Assembly (NCBI RefSeq): GCF_023806485.1
Contig: NZ_JAMSLR010000001.1
Span: 595,836 to 659,835 of the forward strand
Source: Thermalbibacter longus
GTDB taxonomy: Bacteria; Chloroflexota; Chloroflexia; Thermomicrobiales; Thermomicrobiaceae
Direction of reading: 5' to 3'
Length of the DNA: 64,000 bases
The notes under the pieces: model-generated
The model's input: only the letters and a program-made list of their open reading frames with translations
The model's database searches: none
What the model was told of the DNA's origin: nothing
Made by a program: the position numbers and the translations under genes
Shown: one piece after another, positions 36,573 to 44,369 of the stretch
Numbering within the stretch: the first letter of the stretch is position 1
Layout of the letters: each line of letters starts with the position of its first letter

Positions 36573-37958
36573 TCAGCCCCCGTAGAGTCGCTCGCGGACG
36601 GCGAGCACTTCGCCGCGGAGCTGGCCATCGTTCTGGAGCTGCTGCTCGATCTTCTCGATCCCGTGCAGCACAGTCGTGTGGTCGCGCCCGCCCAGCCGCT
36701 GGCCGATCTCGACCAGTGACAGCCCGAGCTCCTCGCGCATGAGGTACATCGCCACTTGCCGGGGGACGACCACATCTCGCCGCCGGGCAGGCCCCACCAG
36801 CTCTGGCACAGTGACCCGGTACTGCTGGCTGACTGCATCGATGACCGCCTCGGGCGTGAGCTGCTGGCGGCGAGCCTCGGCATGGGAGTCGGTGAGCGCT
36901 TCCACTGCAAGATCCAGCGTGATCGACCGGTGGTAGAGCTGGGCCAATGCCACGATGCGGTTGAGCGCGCCCTCGAGCTCCCGGATGTTGCTCTCGATCT
37001 TGCGGGCCACGTACTCGAGAACGTCGTCCGGCACGCGCACGCCGAGTTCGCGGCCTTTCTCGGCTAGAATCGCTTGACGGGTCTCCAGGTCGGGCGCCTG
37101 GATATCGGCCAGCAGGCCACCCTCGAAGCGCGAGCGCAGGCGATCGGCGAGGTTGTGGATGGCCTTCGGCGGCCGATCGCTCGAGATCACGATCTGCTTG
37201 CCAGCCTGGTAGAGTGCATTGAAGGTGTGGAAGAACTCCTCCTGCGTGCTCTCCTTGCCAGCGATGAACTGGATGTCGTCGATCATGAGAATGTCGATCG
37301 TCCGATAGCGGTTGCGGAACTCATCCGTGCGCTGCTGGCGGATGGCATGGATCAGGTCGTTGGTAAAGGTCTCCGACGAGACATAACGAACCTTGAGCTG
37401 CGGGCGGCGCGCGAGTGCCCGGTGACCGATGGCATGCAACAGGTGAGTCTTTCCCAGGCCGACGCCACCATAGATGAAGAGCGGGTTGAACTTGTCGGCC
37501 GGGCGGTCGGCGACTGCCATGGCTGCCGCGTGGGCGAGGCGATTGTTTGCGCCCACCACGAACTTCTCGAACGTGTAGCGCGGGTTCAGGCCGTGTTCCG
37601 GAGTGACGGTGAGCTCGAGCTGGCGAGACGATGGTGTCGGTGGCGCCTCGAGTTCGGCCACGGCGGTTCGCCGAGCCTGGCGGCGCGGGGTGGGGTGAAG
37701 CGCCGGCCGGTCGCTGTTGAGTACCGCGAACTGAACGGCCACCGGACGGCCGGTAATGAGCGAGAGCGTCTCCTGAATGGGAGCGGCGAACTTGCTGCGC
37801 AATTGCTCGACGGCGAAGCTGTTAGGCGCTCCGATGGTCGCGCAGTCGTCCTCGAAGGAGATCAGTTCGGTATTCCTGAGCCAGGTCTCATAGTTAGCTC
37901 GGGAAACGCGCGTCTCGAGATCGCTGAGCGCAACTTGCCAGATCTGCTTCGCCTGCAT
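36573..37958 (-). CDS. dnaA: Chromosomal replication initiator protein DnaA
   Basis: 461 residues. Domain I (about 1-85, WQVALSDLETRVSRANYETWL), a short variable domain II, AAA+ domain III (about 120-340; Walker A YGGVGLGKTHLLHA, Walker B ILMIDDIQFIAGKE) and DNA-binding domain IV with the DnaA signature GGRDHTTVLHGIEKIE. ATG 37958 is chosen for GGAGGA 6 bases upstream; the longer open frame upstream includes the promoter. No dnaN, recF or gyrB follows; the downstream neighbour is a convergent hypothetical gene, so the gene is separated from the classic dnaA-dnaN order. Confidence 0.97.
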   Translation of the reverse strand: MQAKQIWQVALSDLETRVSRANYETWLRNTELISFEDDCATIGAPNSFAVEQLRSKFAAPIQETLSLITGRPVAVQFAVLNSDRPALHPTPRRQARRTAVAELEAPPTPSSRQLELTVTPEHGLNPRYTFEKFVVGANNRLAHAAAMAVADRPADKFNPLFIYGGVGLGKTHLLHAIGHRALARRPQLKVRYVSSETFTNDLIHAIRQQRTDEFRNRYRTIDILMIDDIQFIAGKESTQEEFFHTFNALYQAGKQIVISSDRPPKAIHNLADRLRSRFEGGLLADIQAPDLETRQAILAEKGRELGVRVPDDVLEYVARKIESNIRELEGALNRIVALAQLYHRSITLDLAVEALTDSHAEARRQQLTPEAVIDAVSQQYRVTVPELVGPARRRDVVVPRQVAMYLMREELGLSLVEIGQRLGGRDHTTVLHGIEKIEQQLQNDGQLRGEVLAVRERLYGG

Positions 37959-38020
37959 TGCCGGTCCTCCGCGGCCGCCCGGCCTTCTTCCGGATGTGTA
38001 CGTACATATCCGTACGGGTG

Positions 38021-38049
38021 ATCGTAGCACGTGGCCCTCATGACGACAA
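38021..38049 (-). promoter_or_regulatory. Sigma70-type promoter for dnaA
   Basis: Minus strand TTGTCG (38049-38044), 17 bases, TACGAT (38026-38021), giving a leader of about 55 bases. The leader contains repeated GTAC tetramers. I searched 37959-38490 by eye for TTATNCACA DnaA boxes on both strands and found none. Confidence 0.65.
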
Positions 38050-38079
38050 GATGTGTCTCGCCGGCACGCCGAAAACGCA

Positions 38080-38104
38080 GAGCCGGGCCCAAATGACCCG
38101 GCTC
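38080..38104 (-). terminator. Hairpin with short U-run upstream of the dnaA promoter
   Basis: GAGCCGGG/CCCGGCTC (8 bp, 9-base loop). Read on the minus strand it is followed by TGCG and TTTT, like a weak intrinsic terminator that would shield the dnaA promoter from read-through. The rest of the 37959-38490 gap shows no gene. Confidence 0.4.
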
Positions 38105-38490
38105 GTGCGCGGGAAGGGGAGGGGTGGAGCGGTTCTCGCTCCTGCTGGAGGACTGGACGGAGTCCGGATCGACCGGTCTCCACTCATATATACGTCAGCG
38201 GGCCCGCAATGGTTCCCACCGGAAAGTGAACGTTGCTTCAAAGTCATAGCCGCCCAGCGAGGCTAGGGGTTGCCGCGAAGGCACGGAATGTCAACATGCG
38301 AACTGGTTCGGGTCATACAACTGGTCCGCTATCCGACCTCTGGCCGGGTTGGGCTCCTCGGCGCCAGACGCGGAGGGGATCGTGATCATTCCCAGAGCAT
38401 TCCATGGAGAGGGGCACACCTTCGTTCGGGACGAGTGAATGATCGTCGTCAACGGGTCGTGCTACACTGCGCTGGTTGGAGGTGCAGTCG

Positions 38491-38982
38491 ATGCGTGAGC
38501 AGCGCCAGAGGCTGACCGAACGGCTGTTGGAGAACCTGCGACTCGTGATCCAGGCGCTCCACGCAACCAGCTCGCGGCAATGGATGGAACTGGAGCTGAC
38601 CACCGCGCAGTTGAGGATGCTCTTCACGCTTGCTACTGCACAGCCGGCAACCGTGGGCGAGTTGGCAGAGCGGCTCGACATCAGCGGCCCGACGGCGAGC
38701 CATCTGGTGGATCGGCTGGTGCAAGCCGGGCTGGTGAGCCGGGCGGAAGATCCCGCCGACCGCCGTCGCACGCTCGTGCGACTGACCGCAGCCGGGGATG
38801 ACCTGACCCGCCGTCTGCGGCAAGGGAACCGCGAAGCCCTGCTGCCGCTTCTCGAGCGACTCGCTCTCGAAGACCTCGAATCCCTCGACCGCGGCCTGGC
38901 CGCGCTCGCGCAGGCGGCGAAGGACTCGGGCCTCGCCTCGCCGGAGCTGGAACGAGGCGTCAGGGACACAGGTACGCGATGA
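38491..38982 (+). CDS. MarR-family transcriptional regulator
   Basis: 163 residues. Winged-helix domain at residues ~35-110: LTTAQLRMLFTLATAQ, TVGELAERLDISGPTASHLVDRLVQAGLV (recognition helix) and RAEDPADRRRTLVRLT (wing). ATG 38491 has GGAGGT 6-7 bases upstream. A TACACT hexamer at 38463-38468 may be its -10. The target is unknown; the following 338 bases (38983-39320) contain only non-coding-looking frames. Confidence 0.9.
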   Translation: MREQRQRLTERLLENLRLVIQALHATSSRQWMELELTTAQLRMLFTLATAQPATVGELAERLDISGPTASHLVDRLVQAGLVSRAEDPADRRRTLVRLTAAGDDLTRRLRQGNREALLPLLERLALEDLESLDRGLAALAQAAKDSGLASPELERGVRDTGTR

Positions 38983-39320
38983 CCGGGGAGCCCTCGGCGA
39001 GCGCTGGCCACGGTCAACTTTGCCCACCGGCTGTGCGTGATTCGGTCGCATCGGGGTTGCACTGGGGTTATCCTCGGGAAGGCGTTCGGCGCGCTCAGTG
39101 CCGCCACGCGGAGCTCCAGGCGACACTCGTGTTGCTCGCGCCCTCAGGTGCCGGGATGGAGCACGGCGGAGCTGACCGGAGCGCCTCGAAGCGCTCAGGA
39201 TGAGCTAGGCCCGAGGCCTGGTGGGATCAGGACGCGACGAAACGCCACGACGCTGTGCCCGCGCTGAAGACCTCTCCGCTGAAGGTGCACAGAGGACAAA
39301 GAGATGGACCCTGCTCGACG

Positions 39321-39740
39321 ATGGGAACGACGAGACGGCGCCGTCTGCAAAGGCACGCGATCGAGGTCTGGCGCGAGCGGGCGCGCAGGCTCAAGCTCGA
39401 GGCCTATCGACTGTACCTGGTGGGCCGGGATCCTCGGGTGCCGTGGTATGCCCGTGTCATGGCGCTCGGTATCGCCGCCTACGTGCTAAGCCCGATCGAT
39501 CTGATCCCGGACTTCATCCCGGTGCTCGGACATCTGGACGACCTCGTCCTCGTGCCACTGCTGGTAGTGCTGGTGATCCGGATGATCCCCCGAGAGGTCC
39601 TCGCCGAGAGCCAGGTGAGCGCGGAGGCACGGCTGGCGCAGGGGCGGGGCGTGGGCTGGATCGGCGCAGGCCTGATAGTCGCGAGTTGGCTCGCGCTCGC
39701 CGCGCTCGTAGCTCTGCTCACCTTCAGGCTTTTCCGCTGA
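39321..39740 (+). CDS. DUF1232 (YkvA-type) membrane protein
   Basis: 139 residues. The DUF1232 signature is clear: ALGIAAYVLSPIDLIPDFIPVLGHLDDL (residues ~51-78), a short hydrophobic segment ending with the conserved Pro/Asp-rich turn, then a second hydrophobic stretch and a C-terminal transmembrane helix (about 115-135). The family is widespread and its function unknown. The start is uncertain: ATG 39321 matches the onset of coding-like sequence, but no strong ribosome binding site is visible and a GTG at 39255 is in frame. Confidence 0.75.
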   Translation: MGTTRRRRLQRHAIEVWRERARRLKLEAYRLYLVGRDPRVPWYARVMALGIAAYVLSPIDLIPDFIPVLGHLDDLVLVPLLVVLVIRMIPREVLAESQVSAEARLAQGRGVGWIGAGLIVASWLALAALVALLTFRLFR

Positions 39741-39845
39741 GGTCACCCGAACCGAGGGCCGGCAGCGCGAGTACCAGCACGCAGTTTTCTTAGCCGCTGG
39801 GAGAAACCGTCCGGCGTAGTGCCTCTGAGCCGGCGAGGATCACTC

Positions 39846-40220
39846 TCAGTCGACGACGAGTTCGCCGGCCATCCCCGCTTCCTTGTGGCCTGGAATCTCA
39901 CACGTGACGTCATAGGTTCCGGGGGTGGCGATGGTAAGGCTGCCCTTCACTGTCTGCCCCGGGCCCGCGTGCAGGTGAAAATCCACACCGTGCACCTCGA
40001 ACTCGTGCTCGACCGCGCCCTGGTTCTCGAGGATGACCGTGATCGGTCGACCCGCCTGAACCTGGATTGCTGCCGGTTCGAACGCGAACTCGCGTGCTAC
40101 TACACGAACCTCGGTCGACTCGCCAGTTGGAGCAGCCCGGTTCGGGGCTATACATGCGGCAGTCACGACGACCAAGACCGCCGCCGTGGCCAGCATCGCG
40201 AGGACAGGGCGTGCGCGCAT
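39846..40220 (-). CDS. Cupredoxin-domain lipoprotein
   Basis: 124 residues. A signal peptide (MRARPVLAMLATAAVLVV) ends in a lipobox VTAAC with the lipidation cysteine at residue ~22. The rest is one plastocyanin/azurin-like domain; the type 1 copper ligands are recognisable as His in VEHEFEVHG and Cys-His-Met in CEIPGHKEAGM near the end. It is an exported electron carrier or copper-binding protein, anchored to the membrane outer face. ATG 40220 has GGAGGT upstream. It is isolated, with no oxidase genes next to it. Confidence 0.86.
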   Translation of the reverse strand: MRARPVLAMLATAAVLVVVTAACIAPNRAAPTGESTEVRVVAREFAFEPAAIQVQAGRPITVILENQGAVEHEFEVHGVDFHLHAGPGQTVKGSLTIATPGTYDVTCEIPGHKEAGMAGELVVD

Positions 40221-40396
40221 CGGGCACCTCCGCAACGCGATTCCTCTTCTCTCGTGACAAGGCTGGAGGAGCGACGACGTGCTCTGCCACGCCCTAATGG
40301 GTGGTCTCGGAACCACCCGACGGGGTAGTGCGCAGGCTCGCGCCGGCCGACCGGTAGGAAGCAGCCAGGCCAACCGGCAGGTCGAGCCTGTGGCTC

Positions 40397-40426
40397 TTGA
40401 CACGAGGTCACACAGCATGCTAGTAT
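40397..40426 (+). promoter_or_regulatory. Strong promoter with no gene immediately downstream
   Basis: TTGACA (40397-40402), 18 bases, TAGTAT (40421-40426). The predicted start point is about 40433, at the head of a run of hairpins and roughly 450 bases upstream of the next credible start codon (40885). Confidence 0.75.
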
Positions 40427-40432
40427 GTACGT

Positions 40433-40553
40433 GCGGTCCCGATGAGATCGCTCTCGGGTCCGGCGCAACGGTCAGCCAACGCTGACCGGCCCTGGCCCAA
40501 CCGGGAAGCCGGGAGGGCCCACGCCAGAGGTCGCGGCGCCTGGCTTATGCCAG
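40433..40553 (+). ncRNA. Candidate structured RNA (leader or small RNA), unassigned
   Basis: Four consecutive hairpins begin right after the promoter. H1: CCCGA-T-GAG(ATCG)CTC-TCGGG at 40438-40458. H2: GGTCAGC(CAAC)GCTGACC at 40470-40487. H3: GGCCCT with an inner CCGG(GAAG)CCGG closing on AGGGCC at 40488-40519. H4: CTGGC(TTAT)GCCAG at 40540-40553. No open frame in this span has a start and ribosome binding site. I compared it from memory with cobalamin, SAM, TPP, GEMM, T-box, guanidine, ZTP, SRP and RNase P consensus elements and could not match it. It could be a long 5' leader of the MFS gene at 40885 or an independent RNA; a TTTTTT run at 40617-40622 might mark a 3' end but lacks a clear terminator stem. 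The span 40554-40884 holds nothing else I can identify. Confidence 0.5.
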
Positions 40554-40884
40554 CTCCGCGGGCCAATGGGACGCGACAGGGCGGCGCTGGGCACTGGGGT
40601 GGCTCGTCGGGATCGTCTTTTTTGGCGAGGCCGCTGGTGTTGGATTGCCCGGCCGCTCGGATGCTCGACGGGTCTTTGGGGGCTCCTCGCCAGTGGACCG
40701 ATTGGTCCGGACCATGCTCTCGCGACCCGCTCGTGAGGCGCCAGCATCGGCGAGGCGACTGCTCCTTCCTCGACGGCGGTGCGGTATTCCTCAGGGGCTT
40801 CTCGGTGCCCCGCGAGCAGTCAAGTGCCGGGTTCGGTGAAGGGTGTCGATATCGGGTCGCCCCGAAGGGTTATCAGGAGCACCT

Positions 40885-42186
40885 ATGCCGTCAGGTCACC
40901 CTTCGCCTTACCGCGCAGCCATCCGGTCCTACTACCTGCTTGCCGGCGGCGCCGCGTTTTGCTACGCCCTCGCCTTCACGGTCAGCAGCGTATACCGGAT
41001 CGAGTGGGCACGACTCGATCCGCTTCAGCTCGTGCTGGTCGGCACGGCGCTCGAACTCACGATCTTTCTCGCCGAGGTGCCCACGGGCGCTCTCGCCGAC
41101 CTGCGTGGCCGTCGGCTGTCGATCCTGGTCGGCCTCGTGTTCGTAGGCTTCGGCTTCCTGCTCGAAGGCGCAATGCCGGTCTTCGCGACCATCGTCCTGG
41201 CACAGGTGCTCTGGGGAATCGGCTACACCTTCACGAGTGGCGCTGACAGGGCCTGGATCGTGGATGAAGTGGGGGAGGATCTCGTTGCACCGGTCTTCTT
41301 GCGCGCAGCTCAAGCGGCCCAGGTCGGTGCCCTCACCGGGATCGTCCTCAGCGCGCTTCTCGCGAGTCTTCGCCTCAACCTGCCTATCCTGGCCTCCGGG
41401 GTGCTCTTCCTCGCGCTGGCCTCGGCGCTCCGGTGGCTGATGCCGGAGCGGCGGTTCCAGCCTGGCGCCCACGATGGAGGTGCCGCCTGGGCTGTGTTCC
41501 GAACCACGTTGACCAGGGGCTTGCAGGTGACGCGTCGTCATCCCGTCTTGCTCTTACTGCTCGGGGTTGGCGCTCTCTGGGGCCTGGCCAGCGAGGGGTT
41601 CGACCGGCTCTGGGCATTGCATCTCCTCCAGGAGGTTACCCTGCCCACCATCGGCCCGCTGGCTCCGGTCGCCTGGTTCGGCGTGATCCAGGCAGTGACG
41701 CTGGTGCTCAGCCTCGTGGTAACCGAGCTGACCCGGCGGCGGCTCGAAACCGGCTCCTACGCCGCGATCGCCCGGGCGCTCACGCTGCTAACGGGGCTGC
41801 AGTTCGTCGCCATGCTCACCTTTGCCGCCTCGGGCCAGCTCCCGCTGGCTCTCATGAGCTACTGGTCAGTCATGCTGCTTCGCCAGGTGACCGAGCCGCT
41901 GTACGCCGCCTTGATCAACCACGGCGTACCATCGACCGTCCGCGCGACGGTGCTCTCGATCAGTAGCCAGTCCGACGCGCTCGGCCAGATTGCTGGTGGG
42001 CCGCTGATCGGCCTCGTTGGACTGCACATCTCGGTTCGGGCAGCACTGGGCACCTCCGCTGCCGCGCTGGTTCCGGCTTTGGTCACGCTAGTGCTGGTCA
42101 CGCGACGACAGAGGGCATTGTTGCCCGGCTCGACCGTCGAGTGCGTCGCAGAGACGGCGCGGGCCGCGGAGGATGCGGCCAGCTAA
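40885..42186 (+). CDS. MFS transporter
   Basis: 433 residues with 12 predicted membrane segments; motif-A-like GALADLRGRRLSILVG lies after helix 2 (about residues 65-80) and the second half carries VTELTRRRLETGSY. It resembles drug/antibiotic efflux MFS proteins of the tetracycline-resistance-like type with a long amphipathic linker. ATG 40885 has AGGAG 6 bases upstream. It is preceded by the candidate structured RNA and followed by a palindrome and glnA. Substrate unknown. Confidence 0.85.
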   Translation: MPSGHPSPYRAAIRSYYLLAGGAAFCYALAFTVSSVYRIEWARLDPLQLVLVGTALELTIFLAEVPTGALADLRGRRLSILVGLVFVGFGFLLEGAMPVFATIVLAQVLWGIGYTFTSGADRAWIVDEVGEDLVAPVFLRAAQAAQVGALTGIVLSALLASLRLNLPILASGVLFLALASALRWLMPERRFQPGAHDGGAAWAVFRTTLTRGLQVTRRHPVLLLLLGVGALWGLASEGFDRLWALHLLQEVTLPTIGPLAPVAWFGVIQAVTLVLSLVVTELTRRRLETGSYAAIARALTLLTGLQFVAMLTFAASGQLPLALMSYWSVMLLRQVTEPLYAALINHGVPSTVRATVLSISSQSDALGQIAGGPLIGLVGLHISVRAALGTSAAALVPALVTLVLVTRRQRALLPGSTVECVAETARAAEDAAS

Positions 42187-42196
42187 GAAGGGCTCG

Positions 42197-42217
42197 ATTT
42201 GTGCACTGAGCACAAAT
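42197..42217. promoter_or_regulatory. Perfect 8+5+8 inverted repeat upstream of glnA
   Basis: ATTTGTGC-ACTGA-GCACAAAT, AT-rich in a GC-rich region, between the MFS stop and glnA. It could be an operator controlling glnA (about 120 bases upstream of its start) or a weak terminator of the MFS gene. The AT-rich symmetry favours a protein-binding site. I do not recognise it as a known GlnR/NtcA box. Confidence 0.45.
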
Positions 42218-42339
42218 TTCTCGCGTGATTTGGGATACCTGCCCATAGGTGCATCGTCAGAGCCGCCGTATGCTTCTTGCTTGGGGGTTCGACCCCACTC
42301 GGTGGTATCGATACGGTGTAGCAGGGTAAGGAGGTCACC

Positions 42340-43713
42340 TTGGTGGTCGACACGACGGTCATCGGCCGCCGGGCGCCCGCCCCATCGGCGGACGAGGTGC
42401 TGGCGCGAGCCGAAGAAGAGCGCGTCGAGTTCGTCAGCCTGCAATTTACGGACATCATGGGGATCGTCAAGAACGTGGTGATCCCCGTCGAAGTGTTCCC
42501 GCACGTCATCGAAGAGGGCCAGTGGTTCGACGGCTCGTCGATCGAAGGGTTCGCCCGCATCGCTGAGAGCGACATGTACTTGATGCCGGATCTGTCGACC
42601 TTTGCGGTCATCCCCTGGGAGCGTGGCACCGGCACGACAGCTCGGGTCATCTGCTGGGTCTACAATCCCAATGGTGATCTCTTCCCCGGTGATCCCCGCG
42701 TCGTTCTGCTGCGCCAGCTCGAGCGCGCCGCCAAGCTCGGCTTCGTCTACAACACGGGGCCCGAGCTGGAGTTCTTCCTCTTCCGTAGAGAGAATGGCCG
42801 CATTGCGCCCCTCCCGCACGACCAGGGGAGCTACTTCGATCTCACGACGGATCTCGCCGCATCCGTCCGCAAGGACATGATCAGGGCACTCGAGGCTTTC
42901 GGGATCAAGGTCGAGGCCGGTCACCACGAGGTCGCCGTCGGCCAACACGAGATCGACTTCGAATACGCTGACGCGCTCACGACCGCCGACAACGCGATTA
43001 CGTTCAAGTACACCCTGAAGGCAGTGGCGCAGCAGCACGACCTGCACGCCACCTTTATGCCGAAGCCGATTCAGGGCATCAACGGCTCCGGCATGCACAC
43101 GCACCAGAGCCTGGCCTGGCTCGAGAGCGGTGCCAATGCCTTCGTCGACACCAGCGACCCATACGGGCTCTCGGAGCTCGCCAAGCGGTTCATCGCTGGG
43201 CAGCTCTACCATGCGCGTGGTATGTGCGCGGTGCTGGCGCCGCTGGTGAACTCCTACAAGCGGCTGGTGCCAGGCTACGAGGCACCGGTCTACATTAGCT
43301 GGGCGCGGCAGAACCGGTCGGCGCTGATCCGGGTGCCGGCAGTGCGCGCCGGACGGCTTCAGGCAACCCGCATCGAGCTGCGCTGCCCCGATCCGTCGGC
43401 GAACCCGTATCTCGCCTATGCCGTCATGCTGGCTGCCGGGCTGGACGGCATCGAGCGCGAGCTGCCGCTGCCGGAGCCGATCGAGGAGAACGTCTACCAC
43501 TTCACCGAGGAGGATCTCCGGCGGCGCAACGTCGGCGTGCTGCCGTCGACGCTGGGTGAGGCCATCGCCGAACTCGAGCGCGACGAGGTCGTTCGGGAGG
43601 CGCTAGGCGAGCACGTCTTCGAGCGCCTGGTCGAGGCGCAGAAGCGTGACTGGGATGCTTTCCGGCAGTACGTGACACCCTGGGAGCTGGATCGCTATCT
43701 CGAGATCTACTAG
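42340..43713 (+). CDS. glnA: Glutamine synthetase, type I (alpha-like)
   Basis: 457 residues. ATP-dependent synthesis of glutamine from glutamate and ammonia. Key sites: WFDGSSIEGFARI, EFFLF (metal-binding Glu), KPIQGINGSGMHTHQSL (ATP-binding) and NPYLAYAVMLAAG. Near the C-terminus the type I-beta adenylylation Tyr motif is absent (VYHFTEEDLRRRNVGVLPSTLGEAI instead), which points to the feedback-regulated I-alpha class. TTG 42340 or GTG 42343 follows AAGGAGGT (42328-42335). An AT-rich palindrome lies upstream and a strong hairpin downstream. Confidence 0.96.
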   Translation: MVVDTTVIGRRAPAPSADEVLARAEEERVEFVSLQFTDIMGIVKNVVIPVEVFPHVIEEGQWFDGSSIEGFARIAESDMYLMPDLSTFAVIPWERGTGTTARVICWVYNPNGDLFPGDPRVVLLRQLERAAKLGFVYNTGPELEFFLFRRENGRIAPLPHDQGSYFDLTTDLAASVRKDMIRALEAFGIKVEAGHHEVAVGQHEIDFEYADALTTADNAITFKYTLKAVAQQHDLHATFMPKPIQGINGSGMHTHQSLAWLESGANAFVDTSDPYGLSELAKRFIAGQLYHARGMCAVLAPLVNSYKRLVPGYEAPVYISWARQNRSALIRVPAVRAGRLQATRIELRCPDPSANPYLAYAVMLAAGLDGIERELPLPEPIEENVYHFTEEDLRRRNVGVLPSTLGEAIAELERDEVVREALGEHVFERLVEAQKRDWDAFRQYVTPWELDRYLEIY

Positions 43714-43735
43714 GCCACGCCTGAAGCACGGGCCA

Positions 43736-43771
43736 GAGACGGGGGCAGGCGATGCTGGCTGCCCCCGTCTC
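43736..43771. terminator. 13-bp hairpin terminator between convergent genes
   Basis: GAGACGGGGGCAG (43736-43748) and CTGCCCCCGTCTC (43759-43771) pair perfectly across a 10-base loop. It sits 22 bases after glnA and 36 before the convergent hypothetical gene, so it can serve both. There is no U-run, as often in GC-rich genomes. Confidence 0.75.
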
Positions 43772-43807
43772 CGCTTGCTGGAGACGTCCTCTAGCGGGTC
43801 GCTGGCT

Positions 43808-44086
43808 TCACTCTGGAGAACGGGTCTCCTCGGCCGCCTGCTTGGCGAGCTTGCGCCGGAACTCGTGAACTTCGCGCTCGAAGCCTTCGTACTGGAACGT
43901 CACGCGGGATTGGTTATTCGCGTCAGCTCGAATGTCCAGCTCGACGAAGCCGCGGACGTCCTCGAACCGCAGCCGGCCGCCCTCATCGCTCATCAGGTTC
44001 ATACCCAGACCACCCGGTCCGAAGAACTTGCGCGCTCGCTCGGCTATCTCTTCTGGGCGCAGTCGAAACGGATGTGTCTCTGCCAT
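43808..44086 (-). CDS. Conserved-looking small soluble protein
   Basis: 92 residues: a helical N-terminus (RLRPEEIAERARKFFGPGGLGMNL), a beta-rich middle (LRFEDVRGFVELDIRADANNQ) and a basic helical C-terminus. ATG 44086 has GGAGGG just upstream. I do not recognise a family. It stands alone on the minus strand; the 283 bases upstream (44087-44369) contain no identifiable gene. Confidence 0.65.
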   Translation of the reverse strand: MAETHPFRLRPEEIAERARKFFGPGGLGMNLMSDEGGRLRFEDVRGFVELDIRADANNQSRVTFQYEGFEREVHEFRRKLAKQAAEETRSPE

Positions 44087-44369
44087 GGTCCCCTCCATCC
44101 CGCTGATCGAAAGCCCTCGAAGGCATTGCGGGGCCCTGATCGACACCGCGCTCGTAGCTGGTAGCCGCTGTTGTCAATGCAGTCAACGGGCTCACACCAT
44201 CTTGCTACTCCGATCGAAGAGACCGGGCCGTTCGCAGCCCGGCGTCCACGTGGCCGGAGTGCGCGGGATGCTTCTCCCACAGCATGGTACTCGGAGCGGC
44301 GGCGCGAGGCGAGCTGACAACTTTCGGGCACGCGCGGCCCCGGCATCGATCTGCGCCGGACTGAGCATC

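Noticed and set aside
37959-38490. Replication origin next to dnaA
   Set aside because: No DnaA boxes or AT-rich unwinding region found by eye.
40355-40385. GGAAGCAGCC similarity to the SRP RNA loop
   Set aside because: The partner strand GTCAGG and the GGAA tetraloop of the SRP Alu/S-domain helix are absent.
40442-41146. Long open frame overlapping the MFS gene start
   Set aside because: It lacks a ribosome binding site, has Arg/Pro/Ser-rich shadow composition and overlaps the hairpins and the well-supported MFS gene.
42280-42305. GGGGTTCGACCCC resembling a tRNA T-loop before glnA
   Set aside because: No acceptor, D or anticodon stem can be drawn around it.
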